In this document: positions 44,405 to 53,388 of the stretch, piece after piece
Layout of the letters: each line of letters starts with the position of its first letter
Position numbering within the stretch: position 1 is the stretch's first letter
Source: CBDBIK01 sp965206145
GTDB taxonomy: Bacteria; Pseudomonadota; Alphaproteobacteria; TMED109
Reading direction: 5' to 3'
DNA length: 64,000 bases
Assembly (NCBI GenBank): GCA_965206145.1
Contig: CBDBIK010000005.1
Location: forward strand, 613,417 to 677,416
Program-made: the position numbers and the translations under genes
Notes under the pieces: model-generated
Told to the model about the DNA's origin: nothing
The model's input: the letters and a program-made list of their open reading frames with translations, nothing else
Database searches by the model: none

Positions 44405-44563
44405 GGTACCGAGGCGTGCGGGGGAAGTGGATATTGCAAGCAATGCTAGTGCCCTTGTCGGGAGGTAGCAGAAATCGAGTGGACTCCCGGACTGGACCGG
44501 GCTCTGGGACTATGTCTATAAGAAAGGCACTTGCCCTGCCACCTGCGCTCGAGGAAACCTTCC

Positions 44564-45766
44564 ATGTCCGTCCTAGCGCGCCGCCTCGAGCGTATCAAGC
44601 CGTCCCCCACCATCGCAGTGACTTCGCGCGCGCGGGAACTCAAGGCGGCCGGGCGGGACGTGATCGGTCTGGGCGCAGGCGAGCCCGATTTCGACACGCC
44701 TGAGCACATCAAGGAAGCAGCTGCCAAGGCGATGGCCGATGGCCAGACGAAGTACACAGCCGTCGACGGAACGCCGGAACTGAAAGCTGCCATTTGCGAG
44801 AAATTCCGTCGCGACAACAACCTTGCCTACAAGCCCTCAGAGATCTCGGTGGGTGCCGGCGGCAAGCAGGTTCTCTTCAACGCGCTTCTTGCCACGCTTA
44901 ATCCTGGAGACGAGGTCTTGATCCCGGCTCCCTACTGGGTTTCCTATCCCGACATGGTCCTTCTCGCCGAAGGCACACCTCGCATCCTCCGCACGACAGT
45001 AGCGGATAGCTTCAAGCTCAAGCCCGAAGCGCTCAACGAGGCAATCGGGCCGAAAACGAAGTGGCTGATCCTCAACTCTCCCTCCAACCCCTCCGGAGCC
45101 GCCTACACGCCCGCAGAATTGAGGGAACTCTCCGAGGTCCTCACACGCCATCCGCAGGTGTGGGTGATGACCGACGACATTTACGAGAAAATCATCTACG
45201 GGGATTTCATCTTCTCCACCATCGCCGAGGTGGAACCCGGGCTCCGCGATCGCATTCTCACGGTGAACGGAGTTTCAAAGGTCTACTCGATGACCGGATG
45301 GCGGATTGGTTTTGGCGGCGGACCTGCAGAGCTCATCAAGGCGATGGCGAAAATTCAATCACAATCGACCACCAACCCGGCTTCGATCAGCCAGGCGGCA
45401 GCATTGGCAGCCCTTTCCGGTGATGAGTCTTTCTTGAAGGAGTGGATTTCAGTATTTCAACGCCGACGGGACATGGTCGTTTCCGCACTCAACGCGATAT
45501 CGGGGATCGAATGCCAGACGCCTGAGGGTGCGTTCTACGTTTATCCGTCATGTACAGGCCTGATCGGACGCAAGACGAAGGATGGAACCGAACTCAAGGA
45601 CAGTAGCGATGTCGCCACCTGGCTCCTCAATTCCACAGGCGTTGCGGTGGTACCGGGAACCGCATTCGGGCTCGACCCGCATTTCCGCATCTCCTATGCG
45701 ACCTCCGATGGAGCACTCAAGGATGCGTGCGGACGAATCAAGCAGGCTTGCAAAGAACTCGTCTGA
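44564..45766 (+). CDS. aatA: Aspartate / prephenate aminotransferase (class Ib)
   Basis: PLP aminotransferase of 400 residues, the standard length of alphaproteobacterial AatA. It opens VLARRLERIKPSPTIAVTSR. Marks: VIGLGAGEPDFDTPEHIKEA, KYTAVDGTPELKAAICEKF, LILNSPSNPSGAAYTPAEL, VMTDDIYEKIIYGDF and the PLP lysine in VNGVSKVYSMTGWRIGFGGG. Many members of this subclass act on both aspartate and prephenate. The ATG follows GAGGAAAC at a good distance. Confidence 0.93.
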   Translation: MSVLARRLERIKPSPTIAVTSRARELKAAGRDVIGLGAGEPDFDTPEHIKEAAAKAMADGQTKYTAVDGTPELKAAICEKFRRDNNLAYKPSEISVGAGGKQVLFNALLATLNPGDEVLIPAPYWVSYPDMVLLAEGTPRILRTTVADSFKLKPEALNEAIGPKTKWLILNSPSNPSGAAYTPAELRELSEVLTRHPQVWVMTDDIYEKIIYGDFIFSTIAEVEPGLRDRILTVNGVSKVYSMTGWRIGFGGGPAELIKAMAKIQSQSTTNPASISQAAALAALSGDESFLKEWISVFQRRRDMVVSALNAISGIECQTPEGAFYVYPSCTGLIGRKTKDGTELKDSSDVATWLLNSTGVAVVPGTAFGLDPHFRISYATSDGALKDACGRIKQACKELV

Positions 45767-45791
45767 GGGGATGAACTAGTTTGTCCCCTTT
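45767..45791. terminator. Hairpin between aatA and the MFS gene
   Basis: Stem GGGGATGAAC against GTTTGTCCCC, with two G-U pairs, directly after the aatA stop and followed by TTT. It separates convergent genes. Confidence 0.5.
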
Positions 45792-45797
45792 GCTCGT

Positions 45798-47291
45798 TCA
45801 GAGTCGGCGACCGTGTGAAATGCTCCGGAACAACAACGTGAAAGGTGCAAGCAACAGCACGAAAAAACCGAGTGCGAGCATACATTCGTTGAACGCTAGG
45901 ACGAGAGCTTCCCGCTCGACAACCCGATAAACATAGGCAAACATCCCACGAAACGCGGCGAAAGAATCGGACAGAATCGGCTCGAAACCGCGCGCGAGTG
46001 GTCGAAACCAGTCGTGGGCTACCTCCTGTCCGCCCTGGGCCACGTCAGCCAGGTGGCTGTAATGGCGGTTGAGACGCGCCTCGAAAATCGAATTCATGCC
46101 ACCGATCCCAACCGCCGCGCCGAGCCGCATCATCAGGTTGAACAACCCCGTCGCATTCTTGATCCGGTCAGGCCCTAGGTATCCGAGCGCGAGGTTGAGA
46201 ATGGGCAGGAAACAGAGCTGTGCTGACAGCCCGCGCACGCTCTGTGCAGGGAACACATCCCAAAACCCCAGTCCGGAAAACATGTAACCCTGCATCAGGG
46301 TGCCGATCCCCATCGCCACGAATCCCACTAGCGCAACGATACGCCTGGGCCAGATCTGGAACAGGGCGAGCGCGATGAAGCCGGAAATGAATTGCCCGAC
46401 ACCGAGCACGAACACCATTTGCCCGATGGAGATGCTGTCGAGCGAACGCACCCGAGCGATGAAGACGGGAAGGAGATAGCCTGGAGAGAACAACACCGCC
46501 GCCCACGCAAAAACGATGAAGCTTCCGAGCGCGAAATTTCGAGACTTGAACACTGAAAGGTCGATCACGGGATTTCGACAGCTGAGTTCCCGGGCGAGGA
46601 ACAGCAGGAATGCCATCAACGAGATCGCCGTCAGGAGAAGCATCAAGTCGGAATCGAACCAATCGGCGCGCCGACCCTCCTCGAGAACGACGAGACCTGG
46701 CCCCAATGTGAGGGCGACGAGCAACATGCCGGGGAAGTCGATCCGCTTCCACAGGCCGGTCTCAGGCGTATCAAACCGCCCTAGGGAAGCCGCTGCCAGG
46801 GTTACTCCCACTCCGATCGGAACGTTGAGTAAGAATATCCAGCGCCATGAGATCAGTTCGGCAATCACGCCTCCCATCAGGGGTCCGAGTGCCGAGGCGG
46901 CAGTTGCGAACAGGCCGACGACCATGCTTACCCGGTCGCGTTCTTCACGGGGATAGTGGGTGAACATGATCGCGAAAACGCACGGCATCATGCCGCCACC
47001 GAAAAACCCCTGGATTCCCCGAAAGACGATCGCAGAATTGATGTCCCAAGAAAATGCGCAGAGCACGGAAGCGGCGGTGAACCCACCTGAGCACATGACA
47101 AAGAACCACCGCACCGACATGGCCCTGAGAAGCCATCCGGAGAGCGGCAACATCACCACCTCGGCGATGAGAAACGACGTAATGACCCAACTGACTTCAT
47201 CGGGACCGGCGTGAAGTCCCGACTGAACGTGGCGAAATGCGGCCGCCAAGTTCTGGACACCCATCAGGTTGAGGAACATCCCACCGGTCAT
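45798..47291 (-). CDS. DHA2-family MFS drug efflux transporter (EmrB-like)
   Basis: Inner-membrane proton-drive exporter with about 14 helices, 497 residues from the first ATG. Marks: VSWVITSFLIAEVVMLPLSG, the loop 2-3 region LLRAMSVRWFFVM, FRGIQGFFGGGMMPCVFAIM and MGGVIAELISWRWIFLLNVP. The first helix begins before the ATG at 47291 (frame open as SGRIAFWAMTGGMF back to about 47365), so the true start is upstream, probably a non-ATG codon close to the emrA stop at 47366. It forms an efflux unit with the adaptor gene upstream. Confidence 0.88.
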   Translation of the reverse strand: MTGGMFLNLMGVQNLAAAFRHVQSGLHAGPDEVSWVITSFLIAEVVMLPLSGWLLRAMSVRWFFVMCSGGFTAASVLCAFSWDINSAIVFRGIQGFFGGGMMPCVFAIMFTHYPREERDRVSMVVGLFATAASALGPLMGGVIAELISWRWIFLLNVPIGVGVTLAAASLGRFDTPETGLWKRIDFPGMLLVALTLGPGLVVLEEGRRADWFDSDLMLLLTAISLMAFLLFLARELSCRNPVIDLSVFKSRNFALGSFIVFAWAAVLFSPGYLLPVFIARVRSLDSISIGQMVFVLGVGQFISGFIALALFQIWPRRIVALVGFVAMGIGTLMQGYMFSGLGFWDVFPAQSVRGLSAQLCFLPILNLALGYLGPDRIKNATGLFNLMMRLGAAVGIGGMNSIFEARLNRHYSHLADVAQGGQEVAHDWFRPLARGFEPILSDSFAAFRGMFAYVYRVVEREALVLAFNECMLALGFFVLLLAPFTLLFRSISHGRRL

Positions 47292-47365
47292 CGCCCAGAA
47301 GGCGATCCGTCCGGAAGTCGTTAGACCTCGGCCGGTAATGGCGTCCGGCGTACGCAGGGTGCCGG

Positions 47366-48598
47366 CTACTGCATCCGTTCCGAGAGGGAGGCCCCTTCCG
47401 GTGCGGTGCGGATGTCAACACTCACGACGGCCGACATGCCGGGCACGATCCGGTCCTTAAGGTCGGAGGGGATATCAAAAAGAATTTTGACTGGCAGCCT
47501 CTGCACAACCTTCACGAAATTGCCGGAGGCGTTCTGTGGGGGAAGGAGCGAGAATGAGGCGGCACTTGCGGGCGCGAAACTCAGAATGCGACCGTCCAGG
47601 AGATGCTCCGGAAAAGCATCGATCTCGATCTTTACGTCCTGGCCGGTGCGAAGATTCTCAATTTGGGTTTCCTTGAAGTTCGCCGTGATCCAAATGCTCT
47701 GGAGCGGAACCACCGCCATCATTGGCCAGCCCTCTTCTATGTAGAAGCCGGGCTCGACGGTCTGGTTGGCAATGAATCCTTCGATGGGCGCGAGCACCTT
47801 CGTCGATTCGAGGTCAATGACTGCTGCTCCAAGGTCTGCTTTCGTTGCAATGAGATCAGCCTTCGCTGCTTCAAGATCGGCCTCACGCACCATCAGCGTT
47901 GCCCGGGCCTGAGCAAGGTTGGCGCTTCTTTCCCGTACGCGGGCGTCGATCCCGATGAGTTCAGCATCAATCGCTGTGAGGTCGCTTCTCGCCATGTTGG
48001 CTTCAGCGACAGCCGCGCGGGAATTGTGCTCGGCCCTGATGCTACGTGTCCGAGCGGCATCAAAGCTCCGGACACTAATGGAATCGCTGGCGAGAAGTGT
48101 CTCGGCGCGCTCAAACTCGCTGGAGGAATGCTCACGCTCGGCCTTGATTGACGCGGCCTTGGCTGCGGCACTCTCTACCTGCATTCGCTTGAGTCCTTTT
48201 CTCGCCTCGGCATGGGTACGACTTGCCCGAGCCGAAGCTACTGCCTCTTCGGCCGCCTCAATCATCGATCCTGCAACCTGCACCTCAGCTCTTGCTGCCC
48301 CCACTCTTGCCTCCGCAACGGCAACACGAGCCGTGGCCGCGTCAACAACGGCTTGAAATGGTTCGGGATCAAACACTGCCAGCACATCGCCGGGGACAAC
48401 ATGCGAATGGGTTGGAGGCGGAACCTCGAGCACGTAGCCGCTGAGGCGCGAAGCGATCATCGTGATGCTGCCACGCACGTAGGCGTTATCGGTGATCTCG
48501 AAATGTCGGCGTTCCTGCCACCATCCGACACCCCACACGCCGCCCCCAATCACGATGGCAGCAACGATCAGGAAAGATGCAAAGGCGCGAGCTTTCAC
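47366..48598 (-). CDS. HlyD/EmrA-type membrane fusion protein
   Basis: Periplasmic adaptor of about 410 residues for the MFS pump. An N-terminal membrane anchor (FASFLIVAAIVIGGGVWGVGW) precedes the barrel-sandwich strand ITDNAYVRGSITMIASRLSG, YVLEVPP. A long alpha-helical hairpin follows (about residues 85-250), very rich in Ala, Glu and Arg. The second half of the lipoyl region is TKVLAPIEGFIANQTVEPG, then QSIWITANFKETQIENLRTG. The GTG at 48598 is the likely start; a TTG at 48646 is an alternative. No outer-membrane TolC-type gene adjoins it. Confidence 0.88.
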   Translation of the reverse strand: MKARAFASFLIVAAIVIGGGVWGVGWWQERRHFEITDNAYVRGSITMIASRLSGYVLEVPPPTHSHVVPGDVLAVFDPEPFQAVVDAATARVAVAEARVGAARAEVQVAGSMIEAAEEAVASARASRTHAEARKGLKRMQVESAAAKAASIKAEREHSSSEFERAETLLASDSISVRSFDAARTRSIRAEHNSRAAVAEANMARSDLTAIDAELIGIDARVRERSANLAQARATLMVREADLEAAKADLIATKADLGAAVIDLESTKVLAPIEGFIANQTVEPGFYIEEGWPMMAVVPLQSIWITANFKETQIENLRTGQDVKIEIDAFPEHLLDGRILSFAPASAASFSLLPPQNASGNFVKVVQRLPVKILFDIPSDLKDRIVPGMSAVVSVDIRTAPEGASLSERMQ

Positions 48599-48750
48599 GA
48601 GGTATGTCCGATCAGGACAGCACCTGTCCCCGAAAGGACGGTGCAAGGCTCCCTAAACCTCTACCGGCGGGCTAGGAAGTCAAATTTGTCACGCGTTTCT
48701 TGCATGGCAAACATGCTTTTCCAGAACCTCTCACTAACATCGGGAAAATC

Positions 48751-51555
48751 CTACCAGTTCGCCTGGCCTTCAAGAAAAAGTCCCCAATCGGGTCCATTTT
48801 CACGCACATCATTGCCACGCAGTTCAAGGTCGAGGTCAAATCCCCGGCCATTGAGGCGACTGCCTGCACGATATCCCTGCGGGCCGTCGTCATCGACGTC
48901 GAACCCGATGTAGACGGTCAGAATCCCCGCATTTCTCGGCATGGAAACGCCGTAGCCTGCCTCTGCGCCAAGACGTGCCGGGCGACGGATTTTCCGCGCC
49001 GCACTTTCATCAGGATCATCATTCGTCAGTGCGCCCAAGGAAGGAAGCAGGCTGAGCAGCAGGCCACGACCGTCGGTGTTCAAATCGTACAGGATCGAGC
49101 TTCCCAGCCCCCATTCATCGAAAATATTACCGTTGGCAGCCAGTGCTCTAGCCTCGACGATCAGTGCAAGCCCCATAGCCGGATCCGAATAGTGGATGGC
49201 ACCGCCGGCTTCCAACCCTGTCCTGGAATCTCCGCCATTTTCGTCCTGGCGCACTCCGATCTTGACTGAAGGGGAGAAAATTGCCCCCGATCCAAGGGTA
49301 TGTTTCTGGCTCGCTTCCAGTGATAAGCGAAGCCGATAGGAATCGGTTTTTCGTTTTCGAATTGCACGACCATTGCCTTTGACGTCGAACTGCGCAAATC
49401 CCACCTCGCCTGCGAGATCAATCCTTGCCCAGCCTCCCGGGAGAGATGAATCATCGGAATCCAGTCTGAGGCTGCCACCTACCGCAAACGTGGTTTGCGT
49501 GGCATCACTCTTCTGTCGTTCGGATCCGTGCTCTACGACCTCAATGTCGCCGGTGGTGTAGCCCGCGCTTGCCCAAAGATTCGAACTGTCTGACGGAACC
49601 CATTCCAGGTACGGCTGGACTCCAGACATACCGATATCGGTCGTTCCGATAACGGAACCGGTGCCGTCGCGACCGGTGCGGTCGAGCGATCCGACGAACC
49701 GGGACACAACGATGCCTGCCCGGACACCATCCCGGGCTTGGAAGCTGGCCCCAAGGTGAGTTCCATACACCTTTCCTGTCCAGGCAACATTGCTCTTGCC
49801 CGAAAAGCGTTGGTAATCACCGGAACCGCAAATGGATGCGTTCGGGAAGCCGCTACCAGTGCCATCGGCGAGCGACAGTCCAAACGAGGAACTGGACAGG
49901 GTCTCGTGCCGCGGCAATTCCTGCCAAGAGGAAACCCTATCTACCGGAGCGGTCATCCTCGTCCTAGTTCCACTCTTTGCCTGTTTGCGACAGTTTGCCA
50001 CTGCATCAAGCACGCTTGACAGCACGGTTCGCGAGATTTCCGGAAAAATTCCCGCAGGCAGATTACCATTACCGTCGGGATCGTCACCGTCATCGGGAGT
50101 TTCGTTATCGGTTCCGGTATCGCTGGGGTCCTTCCCATCGCCAGAGCCGTCGGGCTCATTGCCGTTATTGGAATCCTCGTTGTCAACAATCGTGCCGGTA
50201 GCCGTGGAATTCGAAAAACTCGCGTTAGCTGTGTCCAACACAGGAAAGGTCAACGTGATCCCGAATTCCTCGTTTCCCTCTGTAATTGCGTCATCGACGA
50301 CCCTAACGTTGAACGTCTTCTGCGTTTCTCCAGAATTGAAGGACAGAACACCGGAAGCGGTCTCGTAATCTTCCGGTGCTGTGGCTGATCCGTCCGATGT
50401 CTCATGGTGCACTATCACCACCCTGTTACTGGCGGGAGTGAGGCGCACCGTGAAGACTGCGTCAGTGCCCTCGCTCACACTCACATTCTCGATCGATATG
50501 GTTGGCTGCGGATCTTCGTCCATGATGAAAACGGTCAGATTTGCTCCCTGAAATGTCGCGCCAACTGGGTTGCTCAGCACCACTCTAAATCCCTCTCGAT
50601 CCTCCTCGTCCTGATCGTCATCGATGATGAAGAGTGTGATTTGCTTCCGTTCATCGCCGGGCTGGAAGGTCAAGGTGCCCCTTGCCGACGTGTAATCGAC
50701 GTTCGATGTCGCCTCACGTTCCTGGGTTTCCCAGTCCACTTTCACGATGCCCGTTGCCGCAGGCATGAGTTCCACCTCAATGTTCACCGTTCCCACGTCT
50801 TCGCGTGCATCCATGCTCAGATCTGAAAATTGAAGTGTGGGCGTCGTTTGCAGGACCTCTCGCCAGGCTAGGCGCGTCGTACTGTCAACCACCGGTACCA
50901 CGAACGATTGATCAGTCGAGATCTCGAAATCCCAGTCACCACCCAATGCGACGCTGCCGGTTACGTCTTCGGAAGCCACAACGACCGCACCAGTGGCCTT
51001 TGCCAATGCTTGGACAGCTCGCCTTCCACTTTCTCCCGCTCCAAAGCGACAGCCGTAAACCAGAATGCGCGCACCATCCGCGAGTGCATCGCCGATTTCA
51101 GTCAGGAGAGCCGCTTGCGCACGGGACATGACGGGATCGAAGACGCTCCCTCCGAGGAGGAGCCGTCCAGGAGATCCGTGGGAAATCAGGTCGAGGGTCG
51201 TCACTCGCCCCCGTGCGCGGGTGCCCGCGCGGGTGCCAAGGAATTCAGCAATTTGCATGATTCCGTCGCGCCCAGAGTCCAAGACGATAACTTCAACTGA
51301 CGGAGGGATGCCCTTCAACAATCTTTCAAGATCAGGAACGGCAGCGTCCACGAACACGACACGATCTTGAGAACTTTGTTTTCCGACATCCGTTCTTTCC
51401 CCCAGCACAAATGCGCCGGCGAAATTTTCTTTCGCCAGCGCAGTTTCTGCGAAGGGGGACACAGCAACGCCCACGAGCACCAAAAGGGGAAGGGCTCGGA
51501 TCCCGTGAAGGAAACAATTCCACAGGCGTGCAACACGCACAGGGGAGGACGACAT
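48751..51555 (-). CDS. DUF4347 / Calx-beta / outer-membrane barrel protein
   Basis: Large surface protein of 934 residues. Signal peptide about 1-42 (LPLLVLVGVAVSPFAETALA). Residues ~60-230 form a DUF4347 domain (VVFVDAAVPDLERLLKGIPP, LDLISHGSPGRLLLGG, RILVYGCRFGAGESGRRAVQ, VVVASEDVTGSVALGGDWDF), usually found at the start of giant adhesins. Two Calx-beta domains follow (about 238-345 and 350-455; YTSARGTLTFQPGDERK and YETASGVLSFNSGETQK). Next come an Asp/Gly/Asn-rich linker and a ~340-residue beta-barrel ending in Trp (GLFLEGQANW). The ATG at 51555 has GAGG upstream; another lies at 51567. Confidence 0.85.
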   Translation of the reverse strand: MSSSPVRVARLWNCFLHGIRALPLLVLVGVAVSPFAETALAKENFAGAFVLGERTDVGKQSSQDRVVFVDAAVPDLERLLKGIPPSVEVIVLDSGRDGIMQIAEFLGTRAGTRARGRVTTLDLISHGSPGRLLLGGSVFDPVMSRAQAALLTEIGDALADGARILVYGCRFGAGESGRRAVQALAKATGAVVVASEDVTGSVALGGDWDFEISTDQSFVVPVVDSTTRLAWREVLQTTPTLQFSDLSMDAREDVGTVNIEVELMPAATGIVKVDWETQEREATSNVDYTSARGTLTFQPGDERKQITLFIIDDDQDEEDREGFRVVLSNPVGATFQGANLTVFIMDEDPQPTISIENVSVSEGTDAVFTVRLTPASNRVVIVHHETSDGSATAPEDYETASGVLSFNSGETQKTFNVRVVDDAITEGNEEFGITLTFPVLDTANASFSNSTATGTIVDNEDSNNGNEPDGSGDGKDPSDTGTDNETPDDGDDPDGNGNLPAGIFPEISRTVLSSVLDAVANCRKQAKSGTRTRMTAPVDRVSSWQELPRHETLSSSSFGLSLADGTGSGFPNASICGSGDYQRFSGKSNVAWTGKVYGTHLGASFQARDGVRAGIVVSRFVGSLDRTGRDGTGSVIGTTDIGMSGVQPYLEWVPSDSSNLWASAGYTTGDIEVVEHGSERQKSDATQTTFAVGGSLRLDSDDSSLPGGWARIDLAGEVGFAQFDVKGNGRAIRKRKTDSYRLRLSLEASQKHTLGSGAIFSPSVKIGVRQDENGGDSRTGLEAGGAIHYSDPAMGLALIVEARALAANGNIFDEWGLGSSILYDLNTDGRGLLLSLLPSLGALTNDDPDESAARKIRRPARLGAEAGYGVSMPRNAGILTVYIGFDVDDDGPQGYRAGSRLNGRGFDLDLELRGNDVRENGPDWGLFLEGQANW

Positions 51556-52009
51556 CCGTAGCCTCATTAGAACGGCCTATCACCAGTCCAGCAAGTGTAA
51601 GGCCCTTGTAGATTTTCGCAGAGGATGGCGCAACGTTCTACAATTCTTTGAATATGAAGGGTAGTTTCCCATGTTCGTTCGAAGGGAGACGATTTCGGCT
51701 ATCCCGCTTCGACGAAGTTACTTCCCGAGAGTGCACCTATCGGGGGCCTGTTTCTACCGGATGCGCGCAGCACCGGTGACACAAGCCGTCGATGTCACCA
51801 TGCTTCCCGATTTGGCTTTCGGGATTTCGTGGCGGATTCCCTTCGAGACTTCCTCAAGTTCGGACTCGCCATCAGATCAGATAATCGGCGGCCAGGCGTG
51901 CGTCCCGGGAGTCCATCTTCCAGGGTCTTTATCGTTGCATGAAGTCTGTCAGAACGGGACGGGCTAAAGCCTTGTCTTGGGAAACCACAGGCAACGATGC
52001 CGGGAAGGG
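51556..52009. other. Intergenic region between the barrel gene and tRNA-Ala
   Basis: About 450 bases. A 98-codon plus-strand frame (51671-51967) has no ribosome site or recognisable motif. Nothing else seen. Confidence 0.4.
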
Positions 52010-52085
52010 TGGTGGAGCCGAGGGGGGTCGAACCCCTGACCTCGTGAATGCCATTCACGCGCTCTCCCAACTGAGCTACGGCCCC
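52010..52085 (-). tRNA. tRNA-Ala (anticodon GGC)
   Basis: Acceptor GGGGCCG pairs with CGGCTCC (one G-U), D-arm TAGCTCAGTTGG, anticodon loop ATGGCAT, T-arm with TTCGACC, encoded CCA at 52010-52012. Confidence 0.95.
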
Positions 52086-52164
52086 GTATCCCCCTAGACG
52101 AACCGGCGGCGAAGCCGATCATGAGCGAAGCTCAGCACCTACGCAAGGTGCCAAGGCCATCTCT

Positions 52165-52455
52165 TCATTCCTCTTCTGTCGCCTCGTCCTGAGCCGGGTC
52201 GGCAGCTGGTTTGACGGCGCTGAGGGTTTCCGTGTCCTCGGTCTCGCCATCGTCGAAATTTTCTTCTCCCGTCTCTTCAGAGTCGGTTGCCACCGCTACC
52301 TCTTCCTTGGGTACCGGAACAGGATTTTCCTTTCCGAGGGACGCCACCGTCCCACAGGCAGGGCAGGCAGGTTGCTCCGTATTGAAGTCGTAGAAAAGCG
52401 TGTTGCAACTTATGCACACGCGTTTCTCGCCGAGATCTGTTTCCTGCGGGGCCAT
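52165..52455 (-). CDS. FYDLN-type acidic protein (TIGR02300 family)
   Basis: Small protein of 96 residues typical of Alphaproteobacteria. A zinc-ribbon-like start, GEKRVCISCNTLFYDFNTEQ followed by PACPACGTVA (two CxxC pairs), leads into a very acidic, low-complexity tail (EETGEENFDDGETEDTE). In this copy the FYDLN motif reads FYDFN. Function unknown. The ATG at 52455 has GGAG upstream; further upstream Met codons exist. It is followed by tRNA-Ala on the same strand. Confidence 0.85.
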   Translation of the reverse strand: MAPQETDLGEKRVCISCNTLFYDFNTEQPACPACGTVASLGKENPVPVPKEEVAVATDSEETGEENFDDGETEDTETLSAVKPAADPAQDEATEEE

Positions 52456-52529
52456 TCGTTCAGTCTCCATGAATTTTGAAATGGACTGTGAAGGGTGCGC
52501 CATTTGCCACGATCCTCAGTGTAGGCGCA

Positions 52530-52565
52530 CGAAAATAATTGGAAATCCGACCGAAAATAATTGGA
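52530..52565. repeat. 22-base-period direct repeat CGAAAATAATTGGA
   Basis: The 14-base word CGAAAATAATTGGA occurs twice (52530 and 52552), with AATCC/GGATT flanks forming an inverted repeat. It lies between the FYDLN gene start and the end of the phage tail operon; a GCCTC-GATTTA-GAGGC hairpin follows at 52582-52597. It could be an operator for the FYDLN gene, a terminator region, or the phage boundary. Confidence 0.5.
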
Positions 52566-52635
52566 TTTGGCTTGGAAATCTGCCTCGATTTAGAGGCGTT
52601 TTATGGCTAGAAAATCGCATCTAAAAGACCGTTGA

Positions 52636-53388
52636 TCAGACGCGATCGGGCCAGTTGCCAACGCCCCCACTGTCGATCGAATTCGGCTCCGCGTTCCTTC
52701 CGTCCATGGCGGCATAGTCGGTGGGAATGTAGTGCAAGTAACAGCCGACGAAACGCTGCTTGCCGCCGTAGGGGGTCATTCTCGCGTGGATCACCCGGCA
52801 TCCCTCGTAGACGACGATATTGGTCTCGTGGGTGACGACCTGGCAGGTCTCCTGCTCACCTGCCATCGACAGATCCATGAGCTGCATTGCCCAAGGCTGG
52901 TCGGCGCGGATCGTCATCGAGACGGACACAGCGTGCGCTGGATAGGCGTCGAGATGGCCCACCAGCACTGCACCCGGCTCATGGCAGCGAGGCCCGTACC
53001 ATGCCGAGAGCCTGAGCTCGCGCCCGACGACCTTCTCAGCGAACGGCCGGAAAGCCTCATGGATCCGCTTGATCTCCTCTGCGGCGGCCCGGGAGTAGAG
53101 GATGGAGGAGCAATGCACCTTTCGAAGCGAAGCGTCGGCAGCCGGAGGATCGGTGATCCAGCTTCCGGGCATGGAAACACCATTGCGGTAGGCATTTGAG
53201 GTCGTGTACAGCTCGGGCATGAGGTTCCGCTCGTCGAGGGATGCTTCGTCCACGATGCTCCGGAGAGGATCGAGAAGGGCGGGTTCGGCGTCGTAGAGGG
53301 CGAAACCACGAGGCAAGTACCGAGGTGCCCAGATTGCAGCGGAGTAGTCGCGGAGCCAGCGAGCCCGCACATAGATGTCGGGGATCAT
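52636..53388 (-). CDS. Phage 2OG-Fe(II) oxygenase (prolyl-4-hydroxylase-like)
   Basis: Protein of 250 residues. The double-stranded beta-helix iron site is clear: H145 and D147 in VLVGHLDAYPAHAVSVSMTI, the distal His201 in VYEGCRVIHARMTP, and Arg212 (GGKQRFVGCYLHYIP) in the place of the 2-oxoglutarate-binding basic residue. The preceding LSAWYGPRCHEPG fits the P4H-type YxxG...HxD pattern. It is the last gene of the tail operon, overlapping the previous gene by ATGA. Its substrate (a virion protein, host wall or nucleic acid) cannot be told. Confidence 0.78.
   Translation of the reverse strand: MIPDIYVRARWLRDYSAAIWAPRYLPRGFALYDAEPALLDPLRSIVDEASLDERNLMPELYTTSNAYRNGVSMPGSWITDPPAADASLRKVHCSSILYSRAAAEEIKRIHEAFRPFAEKVVGRELRLSAWYGPRCHEPGAVLVGHLDAYPAHAVSVSMTIRADQPWAMQLMDLSMAGEQETCQVVTHETNIVVYEGCRVIHARMTPYGGKQRFVGCYLHYIPTDYAAMDGRNAEPNSIDSGGVGNWPDRV

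Noticed and set aside
51671..51967. 98-residue plus-strand gene between the barrel gene and tRNA-Ala
   Set aside because: No ribosome site, no motif, and composition not like neighbouring genes.
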